Positions 49,345 to 59,779 of a stretch of DNA of 64,000 bases are shown here, one piece after another (the first letter of the stretch is position 1; each line of letters starts with the position of its first letter). The stretch lies in contig JBBPBK010000039.1 of the NCBI GenBank assembly GCA_039720395.1, positions 62,001 through 126,000 on the forward strand, given 5' to 3'. A program made the translations under genes and the position numbers. Under the pieces are notes generated by a model. It was not told where the DNA came from and did no database searches. It saw only the letters and a program-made list of their open reading frames with translations. Source of the stretch: Liquidambar formosana. Lineage: Eukaryota; Streptophyta; Magnoliopsida; Saxifragales; Altingiaceae.

Positions 49345-50676
49345 ATGGCGAACGCACGGAACGAAAGAGGAGTCCTTGACGGCGGTGACCGTGAGGAAGA
49401 TATAGTTACAGGAGCTGAATTCAGAATTTTCCAGCGTGAGACCCAGCAGGCGCAACATGAGACCCAACAAGCGGCGCGGGAGATTCAAGCGACTCTTGCT
49501 AGGCTGACGGTAGGGAATAATCAGCCAGGCGACGGTCCTACAAGTCGTCAACCTTACCGAGAGAGGGATGAAATTTTTCGTGAACGCCATCCAGAGATTC
49601 CACGTAGGCAGCTAGCCTATGAGGATAACCTGAGTGAGGATGAAGAAGATGCTGAAGCCATACTTCGGAATAATCGGAGGGGTTACCAAGGAGGGCAGGA
49701 TCGACAGACCTTTCGTATGAAGATGGACTTGCCCAGTTTTAATGGCCAACTTCAGATCGAGGGGTTTCTTGACTGGTTGGTATTAGTTGAGAGGTTTTTC
49801 GATTATATGGATATTCCTGAAGATAAAAAGGTAAAATTAGTCGCGTACAGACTATTGGGGGGAGCTTCTGCTTGGTGGGAGCAATTGCAAACTACGCGGA
49901 TGCGACAAGGAAAGGGGATGGTTCGGACATGGGTTAAGATGAGGCGACTGTTACGATCCAGGTATTTGCCTCCAGATTATGAGCAGATTCTGTTTCAACA
50001 ATATCAGGATTGTAGGCAGGGAAGTAGAACAGTCGAGGCGTACCTAGAGGAGTTCCATAGGCTATCGTCACGTAATAACCTGCTGGAAACAGATGCGCAA
50101 CAAGTTGCCAAATTTGTTGGGGGGCTGCGTTGGGCTATACAGGATCGAGTTGCGATGCAGACAGTTTACACCTTAACTGAAGCCGTTGCATTAGCTATTA
50201 AGGCGGAAACTCAATTGGACAGATCGAAGGCGGCGGTCGTAGCAAGAAATTCCTTTGATTCTAATCGTGCTGCAGTAAATAAAGGAAAAACCCCAATAAA
50301 TCAGCCACCTTTGTTCAACACCACTAGCGGGACAGGTAGCAATGGAGGTCCAACAAAGCCAGCCAACACTGTTCCACCAGAAGTGGCACCTCGTAACCCT
50401 TATGCTCGTCCAGGGTCTGATAAGTGCTATAGATGCGGACAGCCAGGGCACCGTTCTAACCAGTGTCCTAAAAGGGGTACCGTTAACTTAATGGAACCAG
50501 AAGAAGATGGTAGATTCGAAACAGAGGAGGAGGAGAATGAAGCGGCCTATACTTATGAAAAGGAAGAGGTAACGGGTGGCGACGAAGGGGAGCTGCTGTC
50601 ACGTTCTCTGGTGGTTCAACGACTTCTGTTAGCACCAAGGCGTGAAGAACCATCTCAGCGGCATAATATATTCTGA
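49345..50676 (+). CDS. Gag of the Ty3/gypsy element in RLP copy B
   Basis: Capsid/nucleocapsid protein from ATG 49345, directly downstream of the primer site. It has a glutamine-rich coiled-coil-like N-terminus (QRETQQAQHETQQAAREIQ), the retrotransposon gag core around GFLDWLVLVERFFDYMDIPE and AWWEQLQTTRMRQGKGMV, and one CCHC knuckle CYRCGQPGHRSNQC near residues 361-374. The frame stops at TGA 50674-50676. Protease, RT and integrase continue in the same frame, so this was once one polyprotein. Confidence 0.9.
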   Translation: MANARNERGVLDGGDREEDIVTGAEFRIFQRETQQAQHETQQAAREIQATLARLTVGNNQPGDGPTSRQPYRERDEIFRERHPEIPRRQLAYEDNLSEDEEDAEAILRNNRRGYQGGQDRQTFRMKMDLPSFNGQLQIEGFLDWLVLVERFFDYMDIPEDKKVKLVAYRLLGGASAWWEQLQTTRMRQGKGMVRTWVKMRRLLRSRYLPPDYEQILFQQYQDCRQGSRTVEAYLEEFHRLSSRNNLLETDAQQVAKFVGGLRWAIQDRVAMQTVYTLTEAVALAIKAETQLDRSKAAVVARNSFDSNRAAVNKGKTPINQPPLFNTTSGTGSNGGPTKPANTVPPEVAPRNPYARPGSDKCYRCGQPGHRSNQCPKRGTVNLMEPEEDGRFETEEEENEAAYTYEKEEVTGGDEGELLSRSLVVQRLLLAPRREEPSQRHNIF

Positions 50677-51222
50677 ACCAGATGTACTGTGAATAAGAAG
50701 GTTTGTGATGTTATTATTGATAGTGGCAGTAGTGAAAATATAGTGTCAAAAGGAATGGTTACCAAGTTGGGCTTGCAAACTGAGAAACACCCTTTACCGT
50801 ATAAGATTGGCTGGATTAAACGGGGTGCTGAAGTAAAGGTAACTGAAATCTGCCGCATTAATTTTTCAATTGGGAAGAATTATGCAGATGAAGTTGTGTG
50901 TGACGTGGTAGAGATGGATGCCTGCCATATAATTTTGGGACGACCATGGCAGTTTGATGTGGATGCTACATACAGGGGCCGTGATAACGTATATGTTTTC
51001 ATGAAGGGAGGCCTAAAGATCGTTTTGGGACCCATAAAAGAAGAATTTTCAATTGTTGAATCGAAGTCAAAGGGCAAGTCAGTATTTCTGGTGGATGGGG
51101 GTGAATTCATAGAAGAAACTAAGGAATCCGAAGAAATTTTTGTTGTGGTAGTTGGGGGAGAAGTTGGCAGGGAGTCTATGGAAATTCCACCAGCACTTAA
51201 ACCTTTGCTAGAGGAATTTTAG
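50677..51222 (+). pseudogene. Aspartic protease part of the same polyprotein
   Basis: Retropepsin-like domain with active-site DSGSSENIVS and downstream HIILGRPWQFD. It is separated from gag by one stop and ends at TAG 51220-51222. No frameshift is needed to connect it to its neighbours. Confidence 0.85.
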
Positions 51223-52704
51223 GAAATTATACCATCTGAACTACCAGATGGGTTGCCTCCTATGCAGGACATACAGCATCAGATTGATCTCACGCCGAGA
51301 GCCGGCTTGCCTAATTGACCACATTACCGGATGAGTCCCAAGGAAAGTAAGATTCTACAAGAGCAGGTAGAAGAGTTGATTAAGAAAGGATTGGTGCAGG
51401 AGAGCATGAGTCCTTGTGCGGTACCGGCTTTGTTAGTTCCAAAGAAGGATAGCAGTTGGTGCATGTGTATCGACAGCCGGGCAATCAACAAGATCACCAT
51501 TAAATATAGATTCCCTATTCCTCGATTGGAAGACATGCTAGATATGCTAGCTGGAGCCAAAGTCTTTTCAAAAATTGACTTGCGGAGCGGGTACCACCAG
51601 ATTAGGATCAGGCCTGGAGATGAATGGAAAACTGCTTTTAAGACCAAGGAAGGGTTGTACGAATGGTTAGTGATGCCGTTTGGACTCACCAATGCGCCCA
51701 GTACTTTCATGTGGCTTATGAACCAGGTATTAAAACCATTTACTGGAAAATTTGTTGTGGTGTACTTTGATGATATATTAATCTATAGCCAGAATGAATC
51801 TGACCATTTTGTGCACTTGAGGGAAGTACTTATAGTTTTGCAGCAAAATAAGCTGTATGTTAATTTAAAGAAGTGCAGCTTTATGACCAGCAGTTTGTTA
51901 TTTTTGGGATTTATGGTAAGTGCTGATGGGATTAAAGTTGATAAAGAAAAGATTCGTGCCATTCGGGAGTGGCCAACTCCACAAACAGTGGGTGAGGTTC
52001 GTAGTTTTCATGGTCTGGCAACGTTTTACAGGCGGTTTGTCAGAGATTTTAGCCGGATAGTCGCGCCAATTATTGAATGCATGAAAAAGGGGAAATTCCA
52101 TTGGGGAGGGGAAGCAGAACAAAGTTTCGCACTGATCAAGGAGAAATTATCATCTGCACCAGTTTTAGCACTGCCAGATTTTGACAAGTTGTTTCAAGTC
52201 AAGTGCGATGCCTCTATTGTTGGTATTGGTGCTGTACTTTCTCAAGAAGGCAGACCAGTTGCGTTTTACAGTGAGAAGCTTAGTGAAGCTCGCCAGAAGT
52301 TGTCTACTTATGAGCTGGAATTGTATGCTGTTTTTCGCGCCTTGAAGGTTTGGGAACACTATCTGGTGCAGAGGGAGTTCGTCTTATTCAGCGACCACCA
52401 AGCGTTGAAATTTATCAATAGCCAGAATAGTGTTAACAGGATGTATGCCCGTTGGATTTCTTTTATACAACGCTTCACTTTCACTTTGAAGCATAAGGCT
52501 GGTCAATTAAACCGGGTAGCTGATGCTCTAAGCAGGAGGGCGTTGTTGCTTGTCACAATGCGGACTGAAGTGATTAGGTTTGACTGTCTCAAAGAGTTGT
52601 ATGTCAACGATGAAGATTTTCAGGATATTTGGGCAAAATGTCAGTCGGGACCTTCCGTTGATGGAATGCATATTCAAGAGGGCTATTTGTTTCGAGGCAA
52701 CTAA
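51223..52704 (+). pseudogene. Reverse transcriptase and RNase H part
   Basis: Contains a further stop, TGA at about 51316-51318, then an open stretch from 51331. RT motifs: [44 protein letters not shown] and catalytic YFDDIL (about 51763-51780). RNase H follows ([46 protein letters not shown]). It ends at TAA 52702-52704. The catalytic residues remain; the stops prevent a full product. Confidence 0.9.
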
Positions 52705-53852
52705 TTGTGCATCCCGAGGAGTTCACTACGAGATCAGATAATTCATGAATTACATGGTGGAGGCTTGGGCGGACACTTGGGTCGTGACAAAACAGTAGCT
52801 CTTACTGAGGAGAGCTATTATTGGGCCCAACTGAAACGAGACATTAGCAGTCATGTTAAAAGATGCCCAATTTGTCAGGCTGCCAAAGGCCAATCTCAAA
52901 ATACGGGTCTGTACATGCCTTTACCCATTCCAGCAGCGCCTTGGGAGGATCTTTCCATAGACTTTGTATTGGGCCTTCCGCGAACCCAACGCGGATTTGA
53001 TTCTGTATTTGTGGTGGTTGATAGGTATTCCAAAATGGCTCACTTTATTGCTTGCAAAAAGACCTTAGATGCAGTCCACGTGGCAAATTTGTTTTTCAAA
53101 GAGGTTGTTCGTTTGCATGGGGTTCCCAAATCCATCACTTCAGATAGGGACACCAAATTCTTGAGTCATTTTTGGCGGACTTTATGGAGGCGATTTGACA
53201 CCTCCCTGAATTTCAGTAGCACGAGTCATCCTCAGTCTGATGGACAAACGGAAGTGGTGAACCGCACTCTTGGGAATTTAATTCGTTGCATTTCTGGAGA
53301 GAAGCAGAAACAGTGGGATCTTGCTCTTGCACAAGCTGAATTTGCTTTTAACAGTATGCTAAATCGGTCTACTGGGAAGACCCCGTTCCAAATTGTTTAT
53401 TACTGTCCTCCACGCCATGCTTTAGACTTGGTTCCTCTGCCAAAACTTCCTGGTTTGAGTATTGCAGCAGAAAATATGGCGGATCGAATCAAGGCTATTC
53501 AAGAAGAGGTGCAGAAAAATTTGGAGGCATCTAATGCCAAATACAAGGCTGTTGCTGATAAAAAGAGAAGGGCTCAAGTATTTCAAGAGGGGGATCTAGT
53601 GATGGTTTATTTGCGCAAAGGGCGGTTACCAGTGGGCACGTACAACAAACTGCGAGACAAGAAATATGGTCCTTTCCAGATTCTACAGAAAATTAATGAT
53701 AATGCCTATGTCGTGGACCTTCCTGCAGATATGGCTATCTCTCCTACTTTCAATGTTGCTGATTTGTTTGAATATTATCCTTATGATGTGTCGTCTTCTC
53801 AATTAATTACCCGAAGGTCGAGTTCTTTTCAAGCAGGGGAGACTGATGTAGA
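52705..53852 (+). pseudogene. Integrase part, reading into RLP sequence
   Basis: Zinc-binding HHCC region ([16 protein letters not shown].. to CPICQA), then the D-D-E core ([25 protein letters not shown]) and a GPF/Y module ([19 protein letters not shown]). There is no chromodomain. The frame crosses the 9-bp LTR remnant and runs on antisense into RLP sequence to 54003, which is an accidental fusion. With an intact LTR the same frame would have stopped about 20 bp inside it. Confidence 0.88.
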
Positions 53853-54880
53853 TGATGGGGCATCTCCAATCCATTTTGATATGTTTCCGGAGAATCTATT
53901 CTCTCCAAGATCAAGTGCTTGCAAGTTCCAGCAATTTTGTAAGGATGGAAAGAGTTCCCCAGAAATATTATTGTTGCTCAATTTCAGCCAGGAAAGGGAA
54001 TAAGATGAACATATTGAGCTTGGAATTTCACCAGATAAATCGTTCTTGGACAAATCAAGGGTAGATAAATCCCTCGGCCAATGCATAGGGATTTTTCCAG
54101 ATAAATGATTGTTTGAGAGATCGAGAGTTCTCAAATGCTTTAGTTTACTAATGGAATAGGGAATGCTACCATTTAGATGGTTCCCAGAAAGATCCAGATC
54201 TACCAACCTTGAAATTACTGAGCCAATATTCCACGGAATTGGTCCTGAAAATGAATTATTCGCTAGGTACAGCCTATCCACATTCCATAGTGGGAGTGAG
54301 CCCTCGAAGTGATTGTTACTCAAATTGACCAAAGCATTAAAATCAAAGTTTAATGAGTTGGGAAGCTTTCGACTAAGTCAGTTTCCAGAAAGATCTAACG
54401 ACCCAATCTATGGAGAAAAATTCCAGAGCCAATCGGGTATTGTATCCGAAATGGAAGCGTTTGAGAGGACTACAAATTGAAGTTTCTTCTGAGTTCGGAG
54501 CCATGCAGGAAATGGGGGTCCGATCGGGCAATCCTAGATTGCGATGTAATTTAGACTACTAAAGGAAGGAATCCAGTCAGGTCTCGGTTTAAAAACCAAA
54601 GATTTAATTGAAGACGATATTCCGAACACCTCGAGCTTTGTGAGGCCCGTAAAATGAATTTCAGACATGACGTCTTCCTAGGAGTTCTCCTCAAGATACA
54701 ATTGAACCAACTCTGTGAGTTGTCCAACACCTTTCGGGATGGTCCCGTTCATTTTGTTGTAAGAAAGAGAAAGTACTTCCAAACTTGACAGCCTTCCTAT
54801 AGCTATAGATGTTGGAATGGGACCCAAGAAGGAGTTGAAAGAGAGTAGAAGAGATTTCAAAATTTTAAAATGTCCCAAAG
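53853..54880 (-). pseudogene. RLP copy B, central LRR fragment
   Basis: Matches about residues 350-691 of the copy A receptor. The LRR text is clear (SNNHFEGSLPLWNVDRLYLA, LDLSGNHLNGSIPYS). It has in-frame stops around 54390-54410, where copy A reads PQIQVLDLSGNQLGG. The N-terminal third is missing to the right (broken at 54880) and the island, membrane segment and tail to the left (deleted with the right LTR). Not functional. Confidence 0.93.
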
Positions 54881-55138
54881 CAGGGGCGGATGCACTAAGG
54901 TGCATCTGCCCGCACGTGCAATCACTCAAATTTTTTTTAAAAGAATGAATAAGTAATTTTATTTAAATTTACTTAAGTGCTTTAGCCCCTATTGAGAAAA
55001 AATCGTTAATTTTGATTAAATTTTACCTCCTGCATTTCATAATAAATGTCCTACTTTCCTTTTTGGGATGTTTCAAAATAAGTATCCCATTTTAAAAGTC
55101 AATGGATATTTTTTACTCATTTCCTAAAATACCTTTTG
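54881..55138. mobile_element. hAT-like terminus plus Stowaway-like fragment
   Basis: The duplication breaks at CAGGGGCGGATGCAC, a start resembling the hAT-type ends at 47600/48020 (CAGGGATGGAGC). No matching inverted end is found. From about 55027 the sequence resembles the reverse complement of the Stowaway element at 27473-27736 (TTTTGGGATGTTTCAAAATA, TTTCCTAAAATACC). Two MITE remnants appear joined here, ending at the next LTR. Confidence 0.5.
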
Positions 55139-55740
55139 TGTGGGAATATTTCTGAACCAAGGATCTAGCTCGGGATAGAAAGCTCGAATCAAAAATACTG
55201 ACACGTGGCAAAGGCAATTCAACCAGACCCGTTACAACGCACATGATCTCCCAGCTCGAGGCCTTACATTCAGTTCGAGACACCTGTCCTATGACTCACA
55301 CTATGATCCAAATCCTACTACAGTCCAAAACTGTTGCAGCAGCTGTAATTCCTGACACAGTGGTTTCTGGAAACCATGGTTCCTTGCCTAACCACGATCA
55401 ACAAACCATGATCAGACGGTTACTGGCTAACCATGGTCAGATCTGACCTAACCAAGGTAGTTACCTGACCTCACATGGTCAGTCCGTACAGGTGGGTATA
55501 AAAAGAATACGATACAGCCAAATGAGGTATGCTACAGTACCCTAATCCTCTGAAATTCATCTTCTTCCTTGTCTCTTCCTCCATAAACGGCTTCTGACTT
55601 AAGCTTTGGAGAGGGCTTAGCCAAAACCCACTTTGGCCTACCCTCTGACTTTGTTTTCAAGCTTATAAGTGCAGGTCCAAGCGCGAGGACAAGCTCCTTC
55701 ATCAACATCAGGTCTCGGGGAACAGTTTTTACCCCATACA
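55139..55740 (+). repeat. Left LTR of the Tat element
   Basis: Begins about TGTGGGAATATTTC (exact TG uncertain by 2 bp) and ends CCCCATACA, two or three bases before the primer-site motif. TATA-like TATAAAAAG lies near 55498-55506. No right LTR occurs in the window. Confidence 0.75.
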
Positions 55741-55774
55741 ATTTGGCGCCGTCTGTGGGAACCATCTCGATAAG

Positions 55775-56227
55775 ATGGCTACTCCACCTCCGCCTACCTA
55801 TGGGCAAACAAGATTTGGAGCAAACTTTACTCACGCAGACCAAACTGTTGGAGGCGATGTTGGGAAACGTGCAGAAACCTAGCCTTTACAGGCAAACCCA
55901 CTATTACCTCCGGTGGGAACCAATCAACTTCCCTCGATTCAGCAGCATCAAATCTCCCCAGAGATGTCTGCCGTTCTCCACTCTGTTGATGACCAGCCTA
56001 TTTTGAAGGCTGCATTTGACAAGGCTATGACGAACAACCCTAACCCAGTAGCGGTGGTTGAACTAATTGCAACTATGCAGTCTGAGATTCAATTGGCACA
56101 ACTCACCAAGCTGACTGCAGAGCAGAACTACCACCGCTACCTCCAGCGAACTTTTACCCCTCGCAGAGTTAATGTTGTCGCTGAAGAGGCTAGCCAAACC
56201 AGTCCATTTCATTGCACTCGCCACTAG
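55775..56227 (+). pseudogene. Tat element gag N-terminal part, frame-broken
   Basis: The ATG at 55775 starts MATPPPPTYGQTRFGANFT but the frame is lost near 55850. The continuation, EMSAVLHSVDDQPILKAAFD and QLAQLTKLTAEQNYHRYL, is in other frames and ends at 56225-56227. It is the low-complexity start of Tat gag proteins. Bases 56228-56818 continue it with an Arg/Ser-rich linker. Confidence 0.7.
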
Positions 56228-56818
56228 GAAAGCTCACCCAAACCTGGAGTATCACACCACCCACACCGTAGTGGGCGCAATGATAGGCAGCGCTTAACTG
56301 GCCTAGAACATGTGCACTCAGCGAGGGGGGATAGACAGCACCATGGGTTAGTGCAAAGGTCCCCTGAGCGCAGTTCTAGGCGTTCAAGTCACTCTTGGAG
56401 ATGGAGCGAGGACCATCGTAGATCTCATGTTCAAGTGGGTTCTGAGGATGACACGCACAGGGACAGGAGGCAGCGCCATAGGTCTCTGTCTCCAGAAAGA
56501 AGAAGGGAGAGGAGTACTGGGGGAACAAGCAGAAAACATTCCTGATCTCCCAAGCATGAGGGAAACGAGGAAGAAGGTTCCAGGAGACATCGGGGTAATC
56601 AAAGTAGAGGAGGAGAAAGGCCAGGAAGCAATGCGGTGGTTCGAAGTCCATTCACAAGGTGGATTCAACGGGTCCCAATCCCACGGGAGTACTCCGAGAT
56701 AACCTTTACTCTTTACTCTCTTTCAATAGATCCAGACCATCATTTAAATTATTATTTGCAACGTATGTCGTTAGATTCTTGAAATGAGGGTTTTCTCTGC
56801 AAAATATTCCCTATAAGT

Positions 56819-57610
56819 TTGGGGGATGTGGCTCTTAAGTGGTGGGCCAAGATTCCAGATGAATCTATTGACAGCTGGCAGGAACTGAGTAAGCTGTTTA
56901 AGAAGAGGTTCATCACTAGTTGCAAATTCCCGAGGACCATGCAGAACCTTTACGAACTGAAGCAGAAGGATGGGGAAGGACTTCGGGAATACTCTAAAAG
57001 GTTTTGGGAAGTGTACAATGAGATTGATGACCCGATCGAGAAAAATACCATGGATTTATTCCGTCTCGGGCTGAGGAAGCCATCACCTCTGTTTAAGGAG
57101 TTGACAGTTAATCCCCCCAGAAACTTAGCAAAACTACTCTCCACCGTGGCCAACTACTTAAAGCTAGATGACTTCTATAGCCCACAGCCTAACAAAACCA
57201 ATGAGAAAGACAACAAGAGAAAAGACTTAAAAACCCGGAAGGATAGCCCCGGAGGAGAAAAGCCAAGGCCACCTTCCAATCCAAACCAAGCCATCTTCAC
57301 TGTATTTACTCTCCCCATTTACAAATTGATGAAGGCAGTAGAAGATAGAGACTTTTTTCAAAGACCTAGACCCATGGCTAAAGAACCCGAGAAGAGAAAC
57401 AGAAAGTTGTTCTACAGTTATCACAGGGATCATAGCCATAAAACAGAAGACTGCAAGATCCTGAAGTACAATCTTAAGGCCTGGGCCAAGGAAGGAAAGT
57501 TGAATGAATTTATAGCCCAATGTGAGAAAGGACAGCCATCTGAACAGAAAAAGCCTGAAAACAGAGCTCCCAATCCACACAGCCAAATATTCTCGGGAGG
57601 ATTGATGTGA
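56819..57610 (+). CDS. Tat element gag core
   Basis: An open stretch of 263 codons: MGDVALKWWAKIPDESIDSW, LFKKRFITSCKFPRTMQNLY, a lysine-rich linker, then YHRDHSHKTEDCKILKYNL, the single-knuckle-like C-terminus typical of Tat gag. The frame opens inside the domain and ends at TGA just before the protease frame. Confidence 0.85.
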   Translation: MGDVALKWWAKIPDESIDSWQELSKLFKKRFITSCKFPRTMQNLYELKQKDGEGLREYSKRFWEVYNEIDDPIEKNTMDLFRLGLRKPSPLFKELTVNPPRNLAKLLSTVANYLKLDDFYSPQPNKTNEKDNKRKDLKTRKDSPGGEKPRPPSNPNQAIFTVFTLPIYKLMKAVEDRDFFQRPRPMAKEPEKRNRKLFYSYHRDHSHKTEDCKILKYNLKAWAKEGKLNEFIAQCEKGQPSEQKKPENRAPNPHSQIFSGGLM

Positions 57611-58095
57611 TTACGGGCGGATATGAGGAAACTGCTCTGTCAACCAGCCAGCTCAGGGCACAATATAGGATGGCTTGCCAAGATGCCGAGGTCAGTGACA
57701 TCGAGAATGAACCAGTACTACTTCCTCGAGATGAAGGGGAGACTGGAGAAAAATTGATATTCTTTGGGGATGCAGAGTCTGATAGGACAGTGCGATGCCC
57801 CCACAACGACGCTTTGGTTGTGCACATGCTCATCGGGAACTATAACGTGGGGAAAGTCTATGTGGACAACGGGGCATCCGTGAATGTGATGTTCCAAAAG
57901 TTGTTCGGGCAACTCGAGCTGAAGGACTCTGACCTCAAACCTTGCCACGTCAGCTTGAAGGCATTCAATGGGAACATGATTTTTCCATTGGGGCAGATAA
58001 CTCTCCTAGTTCGGGCTGGGCCAGTCCAATCCATGGAAACATTTGTAGTAATTCAGGAGAGGTCAGCCTACAACGTAATACTTGGGCGACCTTAA
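57607..58095 (+). CDS. Tat element aspartic protease
   Basis: Retropepsin with YVDNGASVNVMF as active-site loop (Asn replaces Ser/Thr, as often in this lineage) and SAYNVILGRP near the end. A stop directly after ILGRP, where relatives continue with Trp, cuts it from the linker to RT. Confidence 0.82.
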   Translation: MITGGYEETALSTSQLRAQYRMACQDAEVSDIENEPVLLPRDEGETGEKLIFFGDAESDRTVRCPHNDALVVHMLIGNYNVGKVYVDNGASVNVMFQKLFGQLELKDSDLKPCHVSLKAFNGNMIFPLGQITLLVRAGPVQSMETFVVIQERSAYNVILGRP

Positions 58096-58525
58096 ATCCA
58101 CGCCATTAAGGCTGTCCCGTCCTCTTACCACTAGTCTATCAGGTTCCCGAGTCCATAGGGGATCATGGAGATAAAGGGAAGCCAGGCAGCAGCCAGGGAA
58201 TGTTTCCTGGCAGAATATACAGGCCACTCAACCTCCTCAGAGGACAAATTAAAGTCTAAAATCCCACGCTTCCCTAGTCTGGGGACTGGCAAAACCAAGA
58301 CCTCGAGGCAGGTAACAGAACAAAAGAAAAAAGCCAAAGTCGATGAACTCCCCTTATAGCAACGAAAGGGGGAACGGCCGGGAGTGGAAGAAACTGCTTT
58401 GGAGCCCATAGATTGAACAAGGGGAAGAACTTGTAAAGAAGATAATTAATCCCAAGGATCCAAAGAGGTTCTTCCGAATTGGAAAGTCTCTGAATGAGAC
58501 CGACACTGCAGAGCTGTTCCAATTC

Positions 58526-59779
58526 TTGAAAGATAACATCGATGTATTTGCTTGGTCGCCCCATGAAATGCCTGGAATTGATCCAAGGATTATCACACAC
58601 GAGCTGCAAGTTAATCCGAATTGCAAGCCTGTAGTACAGAAGCAACGAAGGTTGTTTGATGATCGAGCTGAAACAATTTCTGCCGAGGTAGATAAGCTCC
58701 TGAAAGCAGGATTTATTAGAGAAGTGAAGTACCTGAGTTGGTTGGCCAATCCCGTGTGTGTAAGAAAGAAGACTGGGGATTGGCATGTTTGTATTGATTT
58801 TACAGACCTCAATAAAGCTTGCCCAAAGGACAGTTTTCCTTTATCAAAGATTGACCAGCTAATAGACTCTATCTCGGGATATGAGCGATTGAGTATCTTT
58901 GATGCCTTCTCAGGTTATCATCAAATTCCCATGGTAGAGCACGATCAAGACAAAATAGGGTTTATTACTCCCAAGGGGACATACTGCTACGAGGTAATGC
59001 CATTTGGACTGAAGAATGCTGGGGCAACCTATCAACGTCTTGTAAGCAGGATGTTTGAAGGACTGATTGGCAAAAACCTAGAAGCGTACGTTGATGATAC
59101 TATTGTTAAGAGCAGTTCTGAGAAGAACTATTTGGCAGATCTGACAGAGGCCTTCGCCCGACTCAGGGAGTACAGGATGAAGTTGAATGCAAGGAAAAGT
59201 TCATTTGGAATAGGTTCGGGAAAGTTCTTGGGTCACTTAGTCTCGAGAAGGGTGATCGAGGCAAACCCAAATAAGATTGAAGCAATCAGAACCCTCAGGA
59301 CACCAACAAAAGTCAGGGATGTCCAACAGTTAAACGGCATGGTGGCAGCACTTAGCAGATTTATCTCCAGGTCATCAGACAAATGCCACCCTTCCTTTCA
59401 GAAACTAAAGAAGGGTAAGAACTCGAGATGGAATACAGAATGCCAGGAAGCTTACCAGAAGTTGGTCGCTCACTTAGAAACACTCCCCACCCTGACCCAC
59501 CTTTGCCCCGGGGAAACACTTCACCTCTACCTTGCTGTGTTAGCCCATTCACTTAGCGGCGTACTCATTGCCCAACGTGGACTCACCCAAAAGCCAATCT
59601 ATTATATTAGCAAGACACTATTGGATGCTGAAACTTGCTACCTACCCCTCAAAAAATTGATTCTAGCTCTTGTCACAGCCTCTCGAAAACTCCAACACTA
59701 CTTCCAGTCTCATCCTATCACAGTGCTCACCAACTACCCACTTAAAGATGTCTTAAGGAGAGCTGACTTATCAGGATAA
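58526..59779 (+). CDS. Tat element reverse transcriptase and RNase H
   Basis: 417 open codons. RT motifs: CIDFTDLNKACPKDSFPLSK, FDAFSGYHQIPM, MPFGLKNAGATYQRLV and catalytic YVDDTI (about 59087-59104). The first RNase H follows (LHLYLAVLAHSLSGVLI, YLPLKKLILALVTASRKL) and stops at 59777-59779 within SG*VS. The remaining conserved text (HFKPRPAIKGQVLADFLAEF) is in another frame just downstream. The catalytic residues are intact. Confidence 0.9.
   Translation: MKDNIDVFAWSPHEMPGIDPRIITHELQVNPNCKPVVQKQRRLFDDRAETISAEVDKLLKAGFIREVKYLSWLANPVCVRKKTGDWHVCIDFTDLNKACPKDSFPLSKIDQLIDSISGYERLSIFDAFSGYHQIPMVEHDQDKIGFITPKGTYCYEVMPFGLKNAGATYQRLVSRMFEGLIGKNLEAYVDDTIVKSSSEKNYLADLTEAFARLREYRMKLNARKSSFGIGSGKFLGHLVSRRVIEANPNKIEAIRTLRTPTKVRDVQQLNGMVAALSRFISRSSDKCHPSFQKLKKGKNSRWNTECQEAYQKLVAHLETLPTLTHLCPGETLHLYLAVLAHSLSGVLIAQRGLTQKPIYYISKTLLDAETCYLPLKKLILALVTASRKLQHYFQSHPITVLTNYPLKDVLRRADLSG

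Larger units (their letters stand above)
48966..53852 (+). mobile_element. Ty3/gypsy retrotransposon inserted in RLP copy B, 3' LTR deleted
   Basis: Left LTR 48966-49312, primer site, a gag-pol reading frame and a purine tract (AGCAGGGGAGAC, about 53832-53843). The right LTR is represented only by its first 9 bases, TGATGTAGA (53844-53852), after which RLP sequence resumes. Compared with copy A, about 855 bp of RLP (18675-19530) are missing, so a later deletion removed the right LTR together with the adjoining gene part. Domain order gag-PR-RT-RH-IN is that of Ty3/gypsy. A GPF/Y module without a chromodomain, and an integrase frame running up to the LTR, suggest a chromovirus of CRM/Reina type (inference). 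Confidence 0.93.
32910..54880. repeat. Segmental duplication, copy B
   Basis: Collinear partner of 1-20554, longer mainly because of the Ty3/gypsy insertion (48966-53852) and the element at 40525-41314. It starts at or before 32910; the left limit of the unit cannot be fixed because copy A begins at the window edge. The match ends sharply at 54880 where a transposon-like terminus begins. Confidence 0.95.

Noticed and set aside
53844..54003. Integrase C-terminal extension fused to LRR-derived text
   Set aside because: Accidental read-through from the retrotransposon into antisense RLP sequence after the deletion; the same text exists antisense in copy A.
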